7,725 bases of DNA from DATJPD01 sp036394195 (GCA_036394195.1 DASWFO010000250.1:1-7725), one strand, 5' to 3'. Positions 1 through 7,281 are shown, counted from the first letter of the stretch. A program made the numbers and translations. Notes: a model not told the origin generated them from the sequence alone.

Positions 1-765
1 CGTGTGGACGAGGAACACATAGAAGAACAACCCCGCGAGCACGGCCTCGACGACGATCTCGGTCGAGCCGAACCAGTCCTTGAGCTCACCGCGATCGAGG
101 AACATCTGCAGCGCCGCGACGGCCAGGCTCAGCATCGCAAAGCCGAACACGTCGAAGCGCAGGCTGCGGTTGATCTTCGTTTCCGGAACGGCGCTGGAAA
201 TGACCAGGAAGGCCAGCACGCCGAACGGAACGTTGATATAGAACACCCAGCGCCAGCTGTAATGGTCGGTCAGCCAGCCGCCGAGCGTCGGCCCGAGGAC
301 CGGGCCGACCACGGCGCCCAGCCCCCAGATGGCCATGGCGGATCCGTGGCGCTCGCGCGGATAGCTGTCGAGGAGCGTGGACTGCGACAGGGGGACCAGT
401 GCGGCGCCGAACAGCCCCTGCAGGACGCGGTAGATCACCATCTGGCTGAGCGATCCGGCGAGGCCGCAGAGGATCGACGCCACGGTGAAGCCGGCGACGG
501 ACACCATGAACAGCCGCTTGCGGCCGAAGCGGTTGCTCAGCCAGCCGGTGGGCGGCGTCATGATCGCCGCGGCGACGATATAGGAGGTGAGCACCCAGGT
601 GATCTGGTCCTGGTTCGCCGCGAAGTTCCCCTGCATATATGGCAGCGCCACGTTGGCGATGGTGGAATCCAGCGCCTGCATGAACGTCGCGAGCATCGTC
701 CCAAAGGTGACGAGGGCCAGATTGACCGGCCGTTCGGCCTGGTGATCGCCGGCAGCTGGTGCCAC
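1..765 (-). CDS. emrB: EmrB/QacA-type DHA2 drug:H+ antiporter permease (partial, C-terminal half off the window)
   Basis: Inner-membrane permease of the major facilitator superfamily, DHA2 (14-helix) family; by family knowledge it exports drugs or other amphipathic compounds using the proton gradient. The 255 visible codons start at GTG (765-763) and read through the left edge without a stop. DHA2 members are usually about 500-530 residues, so roughly half is present. Visible hallmarks are LDSTIANVALP in helix 1 (residues 32-42), the motif A loop GWLSNRFGRKRLF (74-86) and antiporter motif C GAVVGPVLGPTLGG (150-163), with about seven or eight hydrophobic segments. I chose GTG because AAGGA lies 9 nt upstream (779-775), the permease homology begins soon after it, and no ATG lies earlier in frame after the adaptor's stop. 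The ribosome binding site overlaps the adaptor's stop codon, with a 12-nt gap, so translation is probably coupled. The substrate cannot be read from sequence. Confidence 0.93.
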   Translation of the reverse strand, partial: MAPAAGDHQAERPVNLALVTFGTMLATFMQALDSTIANVALPYMQGNFAANQDQITWVLTSYIVAAAIMTPPTGWLSNRFGRKRLFMVSVAGFTVASILCGLAGSLSQMVIYRVLQGLFGAALVPLSQSTLLDSYPRERHGSAMAIWGLGAVVGPVLGPTLGGWLTDHYSWRWVFYINVPFGVLAFLVISSAVPETKINRSLRFDVFGFAMLSLAVAALQMFLDRGELKDWFGSTEIVVEAVLAGLFFYVFLVHT

Positions 766-777
766 GACGGTCGTTCC

Positions 778-1950
778 TTAGAACAGCTGTGCCAGCTTGG
801 TCAGCCAGCGCGGGTGATGCGGGCCGGTATCGATCTCGACGAAGACGCTCATGCCGGCGCGCAGCTGTGGCGCGCCCGGCTGCGGCTCGACCGCCAGCCG
901 CACCGGTATGCGCTGCACGACCTTCACCCAGTTTCCGGACGAGTTCTGCGCCGGCAGAAGCGAGAACTCGTTGCCGCTGGCCGGGCTCAGGCTCTCCACT
1001 TTCGCGGTCCACGTGACATCGGGATAGGTATCGACGGTCAGGGTCGCCAACTGTCCGTCGACCACGTGGGTCAGGTCGGTTTCCTTGAAATTCGCCTCGA
1101 CCCAGATATGGCCGATCTCGGCGAGGCTGAACACCGGTGCGCCGGCGGTGACATAATCGCCGGGACGCAGGGTCACGTTGGCGACCACGCCGGGCGCCGG
1201 TGCGGCGATCTTCGTCCGGGCCAGCGCCAAGGCCGCATCGTTGCGCCGCGCCAAGGCCGCGCGGTAGAGGGCGATCTCTTCGGTCGGCTTATTCACATCG
1301 CCGCCGAGCTGGGCCGCGGTCGCCGCCATCTGCTGATGGATCATCTCGGCCTGGCGTTGCGCGTTCTCGAGTGCGCGCCGGGCTTCGTCGACTTTCTGCT
1401 CCGAGGCGACGCCCGAGGTCCGAAGATTGGCCTGCCGGTTGTATTCGCGCTGCTGGAATTGAATCAGCTCTTCCGCGTTCCGGAGCAGGGCGGCCTTCTC
1501 GAAATAGCCGGCCCGCAGGGCTGCGATCTGCGACGTCGTGTTCGCGAGATCCGCCTCGGCCTGGGTGAGCGCGATGGTGTAGGACGCCGGGTCGATCTCG
1601 AAGAGCGGCTCGCCGCCCTCGACGCGCTGATTGTTCCGGACGTGAACCGCGATCACCTGGCCCGCGACCTGGGCGCTGACCGACACGAGGTCGGTCTTCA
1701 CGAACGCGTCGTCGGTGGACACGTAACGGCCGCTGGTCACGTAGTACCAGGCCCCCACCAGCAGCACCAGGAGCGGCCCGAGCGCGATCAAGGCCCACCG
1801 CAGCTGCTTGCGGCGCGACCGCTGTGGACGGCTCCCGCTGGACGTGTCCCCCGGCGCCGGCTGCGATGCGTCGGCGAGCTTGGTCCGAAGAGCGGTGACC
1901 GGTCCTCCGGACACGGGCCCTTCTGGGCGGGATGATTTCTTCAGCATCAT
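778..1950 (-). CDS. emrA: EmrA/HlyD-family periplasmic adaptor (membrane fusion protein)
   Basis: Periplasmic adaptor that bridges the inner-membrane permease to the outer-membrane channel. With the ATG at 1950 it is 390 residues, close to E. coli EmrA. A basic stretch (41-51) precedes one membrane anchor (about 52-71), giving an N-in topology. Next come the first half of the lipoyl/barrel-sandwich domain (about 88-122), a long Ala/Gln/Glu-rich helical hairpin (about 123-245), the second lipoyl half (about 246-280) and the beta-barrel. The family signatures STDDAFV (78-84), VEANFKETDL (284-293) and the segment SPASGNEFSLLPAQNSSGNW (322-341) are typical of EmrA rather than RND adaptors. The frame stays open to a GTG at 2007, but ATG 1950 is better: AAGGA (1964-1960) sits 9 nt before it, and it overlaps the tolC-like stop in an ATGA arrangement, suggesting translational coupling. 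The next ATG (1947) is also possible. Confidence 0.95.
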   Translation of the reverse strand: MMLKKSSRPEGPVSGGPVTALRTKLADASQPAPGDTSSGSRPQRSRRKQLRWALIALGPLLVLLVGAWYYVTSGRYVSTDDAFVKTDLVSVSAQVAGQVIAVHVRNNQRVEGGEPLFEIDPASYTIALTQAEADLANTTSQIAALRAGYFEKAALLRNAEELIQFQQREYNRQANLRTSGVASEQKVDEARRALENAQRQAEMIHQQMAATAAQLGGDVNKPTEEIALYRAALARRNDAALALARTKIAAPAPGVVANVTLRPGDYVTAGAPVFSLAEIGHIWVEANFKETDLTHVVDGQLATLTVDTYPDVTWTAKVESLSPASGNEFSLLPAQNSSGNWVKVVQRIPVRLAVEPQPGAPQLRAGMSVFVEIDTGPHHPRWLTKLAQLF

Positions 1951-3458
1951 TGGAGACGGTCCTTTGCAGATGCATCGCGCTGCGGCGGCATGCGGGCGCT
2001 CACCCATTCGGCTCCGCCCATCGCGACCAGCAGCTGAATCGTGTCTTGATAACGTTGGGCCTCGGCCCGGACGTGACCGAGCCGCGCCTGCTCGTATTGG
2101 CGCTGCGCGTCGAGCACGGAGAGAATGCCCGAACCGCCGCCGCTGTAGCTCAGACGCTGCAGGCGGACGGAATTGGACGCGGCATCGAGCGCCCGCTGCT
2201 GGGCCTGGAGAAGCTGCGCGTCGTGCACCAGCGCCTGCAGCAGGTCGGCAACCTGGACGAACGAGACCAGCACCGTCTGTTCGTAGTCGGCCAGCGCCGC
2301 GTGGAGATTATTCACCGCCGCCTTTCGCTCCGCCTCGAGCGTGCCGCCGTGAAAGACAGGGGCGGCGAGGCCGGCCGCGATGCTCCAGACCAGGCCCGAT
2401 TTGTCGAACAGTTTGCCGGGCGACAAGGCGACCAGCCCGGCCGACGCGCTCAGCGTGATATCGGGATAGAGCTGCGCCGTGGCGACGCCGACCGCGGCGC
2501 TCGCGGCGTGAAGCTGCGCCTCGGCGGCGAGGATATCGGGCCGCTGGTGGACCAGCGCCGAGGGCAGGCTCACCGGCAGCGCGGCCGGAAGCGTCAGGCC
2601 CGCAAGGTCGAACTCCGGCGGGGACCAGTCGCCGGGCGCGCGGCCCAGCAGCAGGGCCATGGCGTGCCGGGCCTGGCTCAGCTGCTGCTGGAGCGGCGGC
2701 CGCAAGGTCTCGTCGGTTGCAAGCTGGCTTTCGGCGCTCACCACATCGGCATCCGGTGCGACGCCGGCGTCGCGCGATTTGCGGACCAGGTCGAGGTTCT
2801 CGCGGTCGATGGCGGTGATGTCGTCGACAGCCTGGAGCTGCGCCCGGAGCGAGGCGATGAGAACGGCTTGCGACGCCGTGTTGCCGCTCAGCGCCAGATA
2901 CGCCGCGTACAGCTGGAACGCCTGGGTCTCGGCTTCCGCTGTCCGCTCCTCGACGAGCCGGTGCCTGCCGCCAAAAATATCCAGCGCGTAGCTGGCGGTC
3001 GGACCGACCGAATACAGATTGAAGTTCGGCGGCACGTGGATCACGCCGGGTTGAAGGCCGAAGCTGGCCACGCTGACTTTCTGACGCGAGACACTCGCGT
3101 TGAAATCGACCTGCGGGTAGAGACCGCCGGAGGCCACGGCAATCGCCTCGTGCGCGGCGGCCAGTCTCGCCTTCGCGGCCTCGATGCTCCGATTGCCGGC
3201 CATGGCGGCGCCCACGATTTCCGTGAGCTGCGGCGACTGGAAGAGCGTCCACCAGTCCGTGGCGATCGTGTCGCCCGGCGTCAGGGTCTGTCGGACGGCA
3301 TTCGGTCCGGCGTCGATCGGCTCGGTCGGTTCAGTCGCGGGCGTGTATTGCTGCGTCGGCGGCGCCTCGGGCGGCGAAAAGTTCGGCCCGACCGTGCAGG
3401 CGCACAGCAGCGCCACGACGGATATCGCGCAATAGGACCATGGCCGCACGCGCAACAT
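1947..3458 (-). CDS. NodT/TolC-family outer-membrane efflux lipoprotein
   Basis: Outer-membrane channel of a three-part efflux pump, 503 residues, in the usual range for NodT-type factors. The N-terminus is a lipoprotein signal: a hydrophobic core (about 8-20) ending LLCAC, with Cys21 as the predicted lipidated residue followed by the common TVGPNF sequence. Thr22 at +2 fits outer-membrane sorting. Two outer-membrane efflux repeats follow (about 70-270 and 300-480). Recognisable family segments include DWW (68-70), VHQRPDIL (303-310) and AQLYPDI (328-334). The ATG is well constrained, because the upstream marR stop is in the same frame only three codons earlier. No clear Shine-Dalgarno sequence precedes it, so initiation probably depends on ribosomes finishing marR. 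Its last codons carry the ribosome binding site of the adaptor gene. Pairing with an EmrAB-type pump is inferred from gene order. Confidence 0.94.
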   Translation of the reverse strand: MLRVRPWSYCAISVVALLCACTVGPNFSPPEAPPTQQYTPATEPTEPIDAGPNAVRQTLTPGDTIATDWWTLFQSPQLTEIVGAAMAGNRSIEAAKARLAAAHEAIAVASGGLYPQVDFNASVSRQKVSVASFGLQPGVIHVPPNFNLYSVGPTASYALDIFGGRHRLVEERTAEAETQAFQLYAAYLALSGNTASQAVLIASLRAQLQAVDDITAIDRENLDLVRKSRDAGVAPDADVVSAESQLATDETLRPPLQQQLSQARHAMALLLGRAPGDWSPPEFDLAGLTLPAALPVSLPSALVHQRPDILAAEAQLHAASAAVGVATAQLYPDITLSASAGLVALSPGKLFDKSGLVWSIAAGLAAPVFHGGTLEAERKAAVNNLHAALADYEQTVLVSFVQVADLLQALVHDAQLLQAQQRALDAASNSVRLQRLSYSGGGSGILSVLDAQRQYEQARLGHVRAEAQRYQDTIQLLVAMGGAEWVSARMPPQRDASAKDRLQ

Positions 3459-3467
3459 GGCAGGCCG

Positions 3468-3962
3468 TCACGCGCGACGCTTGCGCCTGGTCGGCGCGAG
3501 CTCTCCGACATCGCCTTCGAGGGTGCGGCGGAGGAGGTTGGACTTGACGCGCTGGAGCTGGCTGAGGAATTGCGTCCGCTCGGCGGCCGTCAACCCGACT
3601 TGCGCCTCGTCGTAGATCGAGTCGGCCAGCTCATAGATCCGGGTGAGGACCGGGCGTGCCTTGGGGGTCAATTCGAGCGCATAGGCGCGGCGGTCCTTTG
3701 GATCGGGCTTGCGCTGGATAAAGCCGGCATCCTGCAGGCGGTCGAGCAGGTGCACGAGCGTGATCGGCTCGACATCGAGCAACTGGGCGAGCGTTGCCTG
3801 ATTGATGCCCTCCTGGCGGGCCAGATGGGCCAGAACGGCGCATTGGGTGCGGGTCAGCCCGATCGCGTCGGCGCGGAGATATTGCTCGAAGCGGCGGCGG
3901 AGCAGCCGCGCGACGTCGTGGAGGACGAAGCCGAACATTCGTTCCGGGTCGTTCTGCGTCAT
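3468..3962 (-). CDS. MarR-family winged-helix transcriptional regulator
   Basis: A 164-residue regulator of the MarR family: dimeric DNA-binding proteins that usually repress adjacent efflux genes and release DNA when a small ligand binds. The core shows helical dimerisation segments at the N-terminus (about 8-32) and C-terminus (about 100-150), a helix-turn-helix region (about 53-82, INQATLAQLLDVEP then LVHLLDRLQDAGFIQR) and a wing with KDRRAYALELT (89-99). The C-terminal tail is strongly basic (TRRKRRA). It is first in the efflux operon, 9 nt ahead of and in the same frame as the outer-membrane factor gene, so it probably autoregulates and controls all four genes; that role is inferred from context. 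ATG 3962 has only a weak upstream purine stretch. ATG 3938 (Met9), with GGAA close before it, is an alternative start that would leave the domain intact. Confidence 0.93.
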   Translation of the reverse strand: MTQNDPERMFGFVLHDVARLLRRRFEQYLRADAIGLTRTQCAVLAHLARQEGINQATLAQLLDVEPITLVHLLDRLQDAGFIQRKPDPKDRRAYALELTPKARPVLTRIYELADSIYDEAQVGLTAAERTQFLSQLQRVKSNLLRRTLEGDVGELAPTRRKRRA

Positions 3963-3996
3963 GGAAGCGTGGAACCGCCCTAATGCAAGGAAGGTC

Positions 3997-4041
3997 TATA
4001 ATATACAAAGATTACTATATTATAAGCAAGACTTACTATAT
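3997..4041 (-). promoter_or_regulatory. AT-rich repeat cluster: likely promoter and MarR operator of the efflux operon
   Basis: This stretch is strikingly AT-rich in an otherwise GC-rich window. It contains a perfect 9-bp inverted repeat, TATAATATA (3997-4005) and TATATTATA (4016-4024), with a 10-nt spacer. It also holds a direct repeat matching 12 of 15 bases (4006-4020 and 4027-4041) at a 21-bp period, about two helical turns. The second copy is the right part of a partial dyad TATAAGCAAGACTTACTATA (4021-4040). On the minus strand two promoter readings are possible: TTGTCT (4049-4044), 19 nt, TATAAT (4024-4019), or TTGCTT (4029-4024), 18 nt, TATATT (4005-4000). Neither is ideal. The position 35-80 bp before the marR ATG suits an autoregulatory operator. 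Binding by this MarR protein is inferred. Confidence 0.55.
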
Positions 4042-4107
4042 GGAGACAAGCATCGGCCCGCGTCCGGGCGAGGCCCGGGCGGCCGCGCAGCCGATGATTA
4101 AGAGGAC

Positions 4108-5871
4108 TTAGGCGGCTTGCTTGGCGAGCCGCGAGACTTCGCGCTCGACCAGATCGCGATACGGCCCTTCCTGCCGCATCAATTCGTCCGGGGCGCCGTC
4201 CTGGGCGAGTCGCCCCTCGCGCAACACGACAATGCGGTCGAAGTTCCGCAAGGTCGAGAGACGATGCGCGATCGCGAGCACCGTGCGGCCTTGCATCAGA
4301 TGGTCCAGCGCCTGCCGGATCGCCTCCTCGGATTCGCTGTCGAGCGCGGACGTGGCTTCATCGAGCAGCAGGATCGGGGAGTTCTTGAGCATCGCGCGGG
4401 CGATGGCGATCCGCTGGCGCTGTCCACCCGATAATTTGACCCCGCGGTCGCCGACGATGGTCGCCAAGCCGTCCGGCAGGGTATCGATGAAGTCCCGGCA
4501 CTGTGACACCTCGATGGCCGCCAGCACCTCCTTGTCGGTGGCGTCCGGCCGTCCGTAGCGGATGTTTTCGAGGATCGAGCGATGGAGAAGCGAGATGTCC
4601 TGCGGCACCACGGCGATCGCCTGCGCCAGGCTCTCCTGGGTCACCTGGGAGATATCCTGTCCGTCGATCAGAACTCGTCCCGCGGAGACGTCGTAGAAGC
4701 GTTGCAGCAAGGCGAACAGCGTCGATTTGCCGCCCCCGGAGGGACCCACAAGTCCCAGACGCTGACCCGCTTCGACGCGCAGATTGAAGTTGTCGAAGAC
4801 GGGATGGCCGGAGGAATAGTTGAACGCAACGTTCTCGAACCGCACCGCGCCCTCGGCGGCGAGCAAGGGCATCGCATCCGGCCGGTCGCGGAGCTCATGC
4901 GGGATAAGAAGCGTCGCCAAGGCTTCCGCGAGCCGCGCCAGGTGCTGCGTCACGTCGACGAGGGCGACGGCCAGGTCCCGCGTCGCGTGAAGGATCGTGA
5001 ATCCCAGAGAGCAGACGAGAACCACGTCGCCCGTCGTGGCGGCGCCGCTCTGCCAAAGCCGGATTGCCCAGGCGAGGATCCCGACCGTCAAAATGATGAC
5101 GATGACGGCATGGAAGAGACGCAGCTTCTCGAGATACTGAAGGCTCTGGCGGCGCGCCGTCATTTCGCGCGTGACCACTTTGTCGAATCGGCGATGCTCG
5201 CGGCGAATCCCGCAGAACGCGCGCACGATGGGCAGATTGCCGATCACGTCGACCATTTCGCCGTCGACGAGGGCGGCTTTGTCGGCGAACGCGAGATGCA
5301 GCGGCCGTCCGGCGGACGCCATCCGATACAGCACGAAGGCCAGCACGATCGAGACGCCGAACAACACCAGCGTCATCGGCAGGCTGACGAGCGACAGGAA
5401 CGCGATCGCTCCCACGGTCGCCACACAAGGCGGGAGCACATTCCAGGTGAACATGTTCTCCATGGTGAAGACGGCGTTCGACGTCGCGGTGATGCGACTG
5501 GTCAGCATTCCGGGCAGGCGGTCATGAAAAAAGCCGGGTGAGTGTCCGGTGAGATAGCGGAACAGATCGCCGCGCAGATCGCCGGTGACCCGGACGAAGG
5601 CGTAGCTTCCCGTCCAGCCGGCGACCCGCCACAGGAGGTTGTCGGCGGCGACGAGCGTCACCAGGAACGAAAAGGCCAGCCATACATCGTCGCCTTTCGG
5701 CCCGTGCGACAGGGTATCGACCAGGAACTTGACGCCGTATTGGGTCGCGACCGAACAGCCGACAGCCGTCAATACCGCGGCAAGGATGAGTCCATGGGAG
5801 AAGGGGCGGCGGCGGATGTATCGGGCCAGGAAGCGGAGGGGGTGGTTTGCGTAGGGGCGTAAGGAGTCCAT
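4108..5871 (-). CDS. ABC exporter half-transporter (fused transmembrane and ATPase domains)
   Basis: Half-size ABC exporter of the MsbA/ABCB-like type, expected to act as a homodimer in the inner membrane and export a lipid, drug or peptide; the substrate is not evident. With ATG 5871 it is 587 residues. The transmembrane domain (about 25-325) has about six helices, and the nucleotide-binding domain covers about 343-580. All catalytic motifs look intact: Walker A GPSGGGKST (376-384), Q-loop Gln424, signature LSGGQ (480-484), Walker B ILLLDE (500-505) with catalytic Glu505, and the H-loop His536. The frame extends to a GTG at 6051 with an ATG at 6006. That 60-residue extension is Pro/Arg/Asp-rich and unlike the family, so I chose 5871, although its Shine-Dalgarno sequence is weak. 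The gene lies upstream of marR on the same strand with a 145-bp gap; whether the efflux regulator affects it is unknown. Confidence 0.92.
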   Translation of the reverse strand: MDSLRPYANHPLRFLARYIRRRPFSHGLILAAVLTAVGCSVATQYGVKFLVDTLSHGPKGDDVWLAFSFLVTLVAADNLLWRVAGWTGSYAFVRVTGDLRGDLFRYLTGHSPGFFHDRLPGMLTSRITATSNAVFTMENMFTWNVLPPCVATVGAIAFLSLVSLPMTLVLFGVSIVLAFVLYRMASAGRPLHLAFADKAALVDGEMVDVIGNLPIVRAFCGIRREHRRFDKVVTREMTARRQSLQYLEKLRLFHAVIVIILTVGILAWAIRLWQSGAATTGDVVLVCSLGFTILHATRDLAVALVDVTQHLARLAEALATLLIPHELRDRPDAMPLLAAEGAVRFENVAFNYSSGHPVFDNFNLRVEAGQRLGLVGPSGGGKSTLFALLQRFYDVSAGRVLIDGQDISQVTQESLAQAIAVVPQDISLLHRSILENIRYGRPDATDKEVLAAIEVSQCRDFIDTLPDGLATIVGDRGVKLSGGQRQRIAIARAMLKNSPILLLDEATSALDSESEEAIRQALDHLMQGRTVLAIAHRLSTLRNFDRIVVLREGRLAQDGAPDELMRQEGPYRDLVEREVSRLAKQAA

Positions 5872-5892
5872 CGGTGGTTCGCGTCTCGCCGG

Positions 5893-5921
5893 GAATAGGT
5901 CAGGACCGACGTCGTTGTCAG
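5893..5921 (-). promoter_or_regulatory. candidate promoter for the ABC exporter gene
   Basis: On the minus strand CTGACA (5921-5916) and CTATTC (5898-5893) are separated by 17 nt. They resemble the alphaproteobacterial housekeeping pattern of a TTGAC-like -35 and a CTATAT-like -10. The predicted transcript would start about 10-20 nt before ATG 5871, which favours that start over the GTG at 6051. The -10 match is poor, so this is tentative. A perfect 12-bp palindrome CGTCGCGCGACG (5931-5942) sits just upstream of the -35. Confidence 0.3.
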
Positions 5922-6065
5922 GGGGCGTGTCGTCGCGCGACGTGCGGTGGCTTTTCGGTGGCGAGATGTCCGCGTGGCTCGCCCTTAAGCGGAGTTGATC
6001 GTGCATGTGGGATCGCAGTGGCGAGATGACAACGACTGCACCTGCCGACACGTCCCGGTGAACAT

Positions 6066-6095
6066 CTCACATTGCCTGTGACAAAAATGTGTGAG
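6066..6095. repeat. TCACA/TGTGA inverted and direct repeat cluster
   Basis: CTCACA (6066-6071) and TGTGAG (6090-6095) are perfect reverse complements flanking 18 nt. Inside, TCACA (6067-6071) and TGTGA (6077-6081) form a second perfect inverted pair with a 5-nt spacer, and TGTGA recurs at 6090-6094. It lies about 85-115 bp before the glycosyltransferase ATG, a plausible place for a regulator site. The half-sites are like those of CRP/FNR-type regulators, but order and spacing do not match TGTGA-N6-TCACA, so no regulator is assigned. Confidence 0.35.
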
Positions 6096-6180
6096 TGGTG
6101 CCCAGATGCGGACCAAACTAATCACTTCCGTTACGCTTTAGCACGATGACAAAGTGCCGGCCCCAAGGAGTTATCTTTAA

Positions 6181-7281
6181 ATGCGCATCGCTCAAATCGC
6201 TCCGTTGACCGAAGCCATACCGCCTAAGCTTTACGGCGGGACGGAGAGAGTCGTCTCGTGGCTGACCGAGGAACTCGTCGCCCTCGGCCACGAAGTGTCG
6301 TTGTTCGCGAGTGGCGATTCCGTTACTTCGGCCAAGCTGGAGGCCATGTGGCCCCGCGCCTTGCGGCTGGATGGGCGGGTGCGGGATCCGGTGGCCCTGC
6401 ACCTCCTGATGCTGGAGCGGGTGCGCCAGCGGGCGCGCGATTTCGATCTGCTGCACTTCCACCTGGACTACTATCCGTTCTCGCTGTTTTCGCGGCAGTC
6501 GACCCCGTTCGTGACGACGCTGCACGGCCGTCTCGATCTACCCGAGCACCAGCCGGTGTTCACCGCGTTCTCCTCGGTGCCGGTCATCTCGATTTCCAAC
6601 GCCCAGCGCCGGCCATTGCCCCAGGCCGGCTGGGTGTCGACGGTCCACCACGGGCTGCCCGAGCGGCTTTTCACGCCGCAGCCCGTGACGCCGCGATATC
6701 TCGCGTTCCTCGGCCGCATCGCACCCGAAAAGGGTGTCGACCGGGCGGTGAGCATCGCCAAGAAAAGCGGCTTGCCGCTCAAGGTCGCGGCGAAGGTCGA
6801 CAATGTCGACCGTGAGTACTACGAAACGCAGATCCGCCCATTGTTCCAGGACGCCAACATCGAGTTCATCGGCGAGATCGGCGATCACCAGAAATCGGAA
6901 TTCCTCAGCGGCGCGGTCGCCCTGTTGATGCCGATCGACTGGCCCGAGCCGTTCGGCCTGGTGATGATCGAAGCCATGGCCTGCGGGACCCCGGTGATAG
7001 CCTACCGCGCCGGCTCGGTTCCGGAGATTGTCGAAGACGGCCTGAGCGGCTATGTCGTCGACGACGAGGCGGGGGCGCTCGCCGCCGTCGAAAAGCTCTC
7101 ACATCTCTCGCGCGAGAAGGTGCGACGCCGCTTCGAGGAGCGGTTTACCGCCAGCCGCATGGCCAAGGACTATCTCAAAATCTATCGGCAGATGATCGCG
7201 CAAGAGACGCCGCCGCTTCGCATGGTCAACGGCCACAACGTCCATCGCATCGAGCGCGCCGAGCAGGAGACGTACGGCTGA
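6181..7281 (+). CDS. glycosyltransferase family 4 (GT-B fold)
   Basis: A 366-residue retaining glycosyltransferase of the GT4 group, expected to be cytoplasmic and to transfer a sugar from a nucleotide-sugar donor. The N-terminal Rossmann domain opens MRIAQIAPLTEAIPPKLYGG, with the glycine-rich YGGTERVV loop (18-25) and a TLHG segment (113-116, His115). The C-terminal donor domain starts near 171 with LGRIAPEKGVD (177-187) and holds the retaining-enzyme signature EPFGLVMIE, with Glu256 and Glu264 in EX7E spacing, followed by AMACGTPVIA. No signal peptide or membrane helix is seen. ATG 6181 has AAGGAG 10 nt upstream (6165-6170). It is transcribed away from the ABC exporter. No polysaccharide gene cluster surrounds it here, so the acceptor is unknown; roles in capsule, lipid or stress-related glycoconjugate synthesis are all possible. 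Confidence 0.93.
   Translation: MRIAQIAPLTEAIPPKLYGGTERVVSWLTEELVALGHEVSLFASGDSVTSAKLEAMWPRALRLDGRVRDPVALHLLMLERVRQRARDFDLLHFHLDYYPFSLFSRQSTPFVTTLHGRLDLPEHQPVFTAFSSVPVISISNAQRRPLPQAGWVSTVHHGLPERLFTPQPVTPRYLAFLGRIAPEKGVDRAVSIAKKSGLPLKVAAKVDNVDREYYETQIRPLFQDANIEFIGEIGDHQKSEFLSGAVALLMPIDWPEPFGLVMIEAMACGTPVIAYRAGSVPEIVEDGLSGYVVDDEAGALAAVEKLSHLSREKVRRRFEERFTASRMAKDYLKIYRQMIAQETPPLRMVNGHNVHRIERAEQETYG

Larger units (their letters stand above)
5872..6180. other. 309-bp divergent intergenic region
   Basis: No convincing gene lies here. It separates the leftward ABC exporter from the rightward glycosyltransferase, so it should carry promoters for both. Visible structure: the 12-bp palindrome at 5931-5942; the 11-mer GTGGCGAGATG twice, exactly 60 bp apart (5958-5968 and 6018-6028), with a related inverted CATCTCAC at 6063-6070; and a nested cluster of TCACA/TGTGA elements at 6066-6095. 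AAGGAG (6165-6170) is the ribosome binding site of the glycosyltransferase. I could not identify a good -35/-10 pair for the rightward gene. Confidence 0.6.

Noticed and set aside
4..1935. 643-residue plus-strand reading frame opposite the emrA and emrB genes
   Set aside because: It lies antisense to two clear family members. Its translation is rich in Arg/His/Gly/Asp with no recognisable domain, the usual shadow of GC-rich codon bias.
1932..3983. 683-residue plus-strand reading frame opposite the outer-membrane factor and marR genes
   Set aside because: Same reason: low-information Arg/Gly/Asp/Gln-rich translation antisense to well supported genes. Its length reflects scarcity of stops in this frame.
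4064..4078. CCGGGC-GAG-GCCCGG hairpin after the ABC exporter stop codon, as a terminator
   Set aside because: The 6-bp stem is perfect but there is no T-run after it on the minus strand, and such GC-only hairpins arise easily here. It could still act weakly or with Rho.
4582..5541. 319-residue plus-strand reading frame opposite the ABC exporter
   Set aside because: Charged, domain-less translation antisense to intact ABC motifs; a shadow frame.
6067..6094. Classical CRP binding site
   Set aside because: The half-sites are present, but the order is TCACA-N5-TGTGA, not TGTGA-N6-TCACA, so the canonical site is not met.
6258..6815. 185-residue plus-strand reading frame inside the glycosyltransferase
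   Set aside because: Out-of-frame shadow of an intact glycosyltransferase with Ala/Arg/Pro-rich, domain-less translation.
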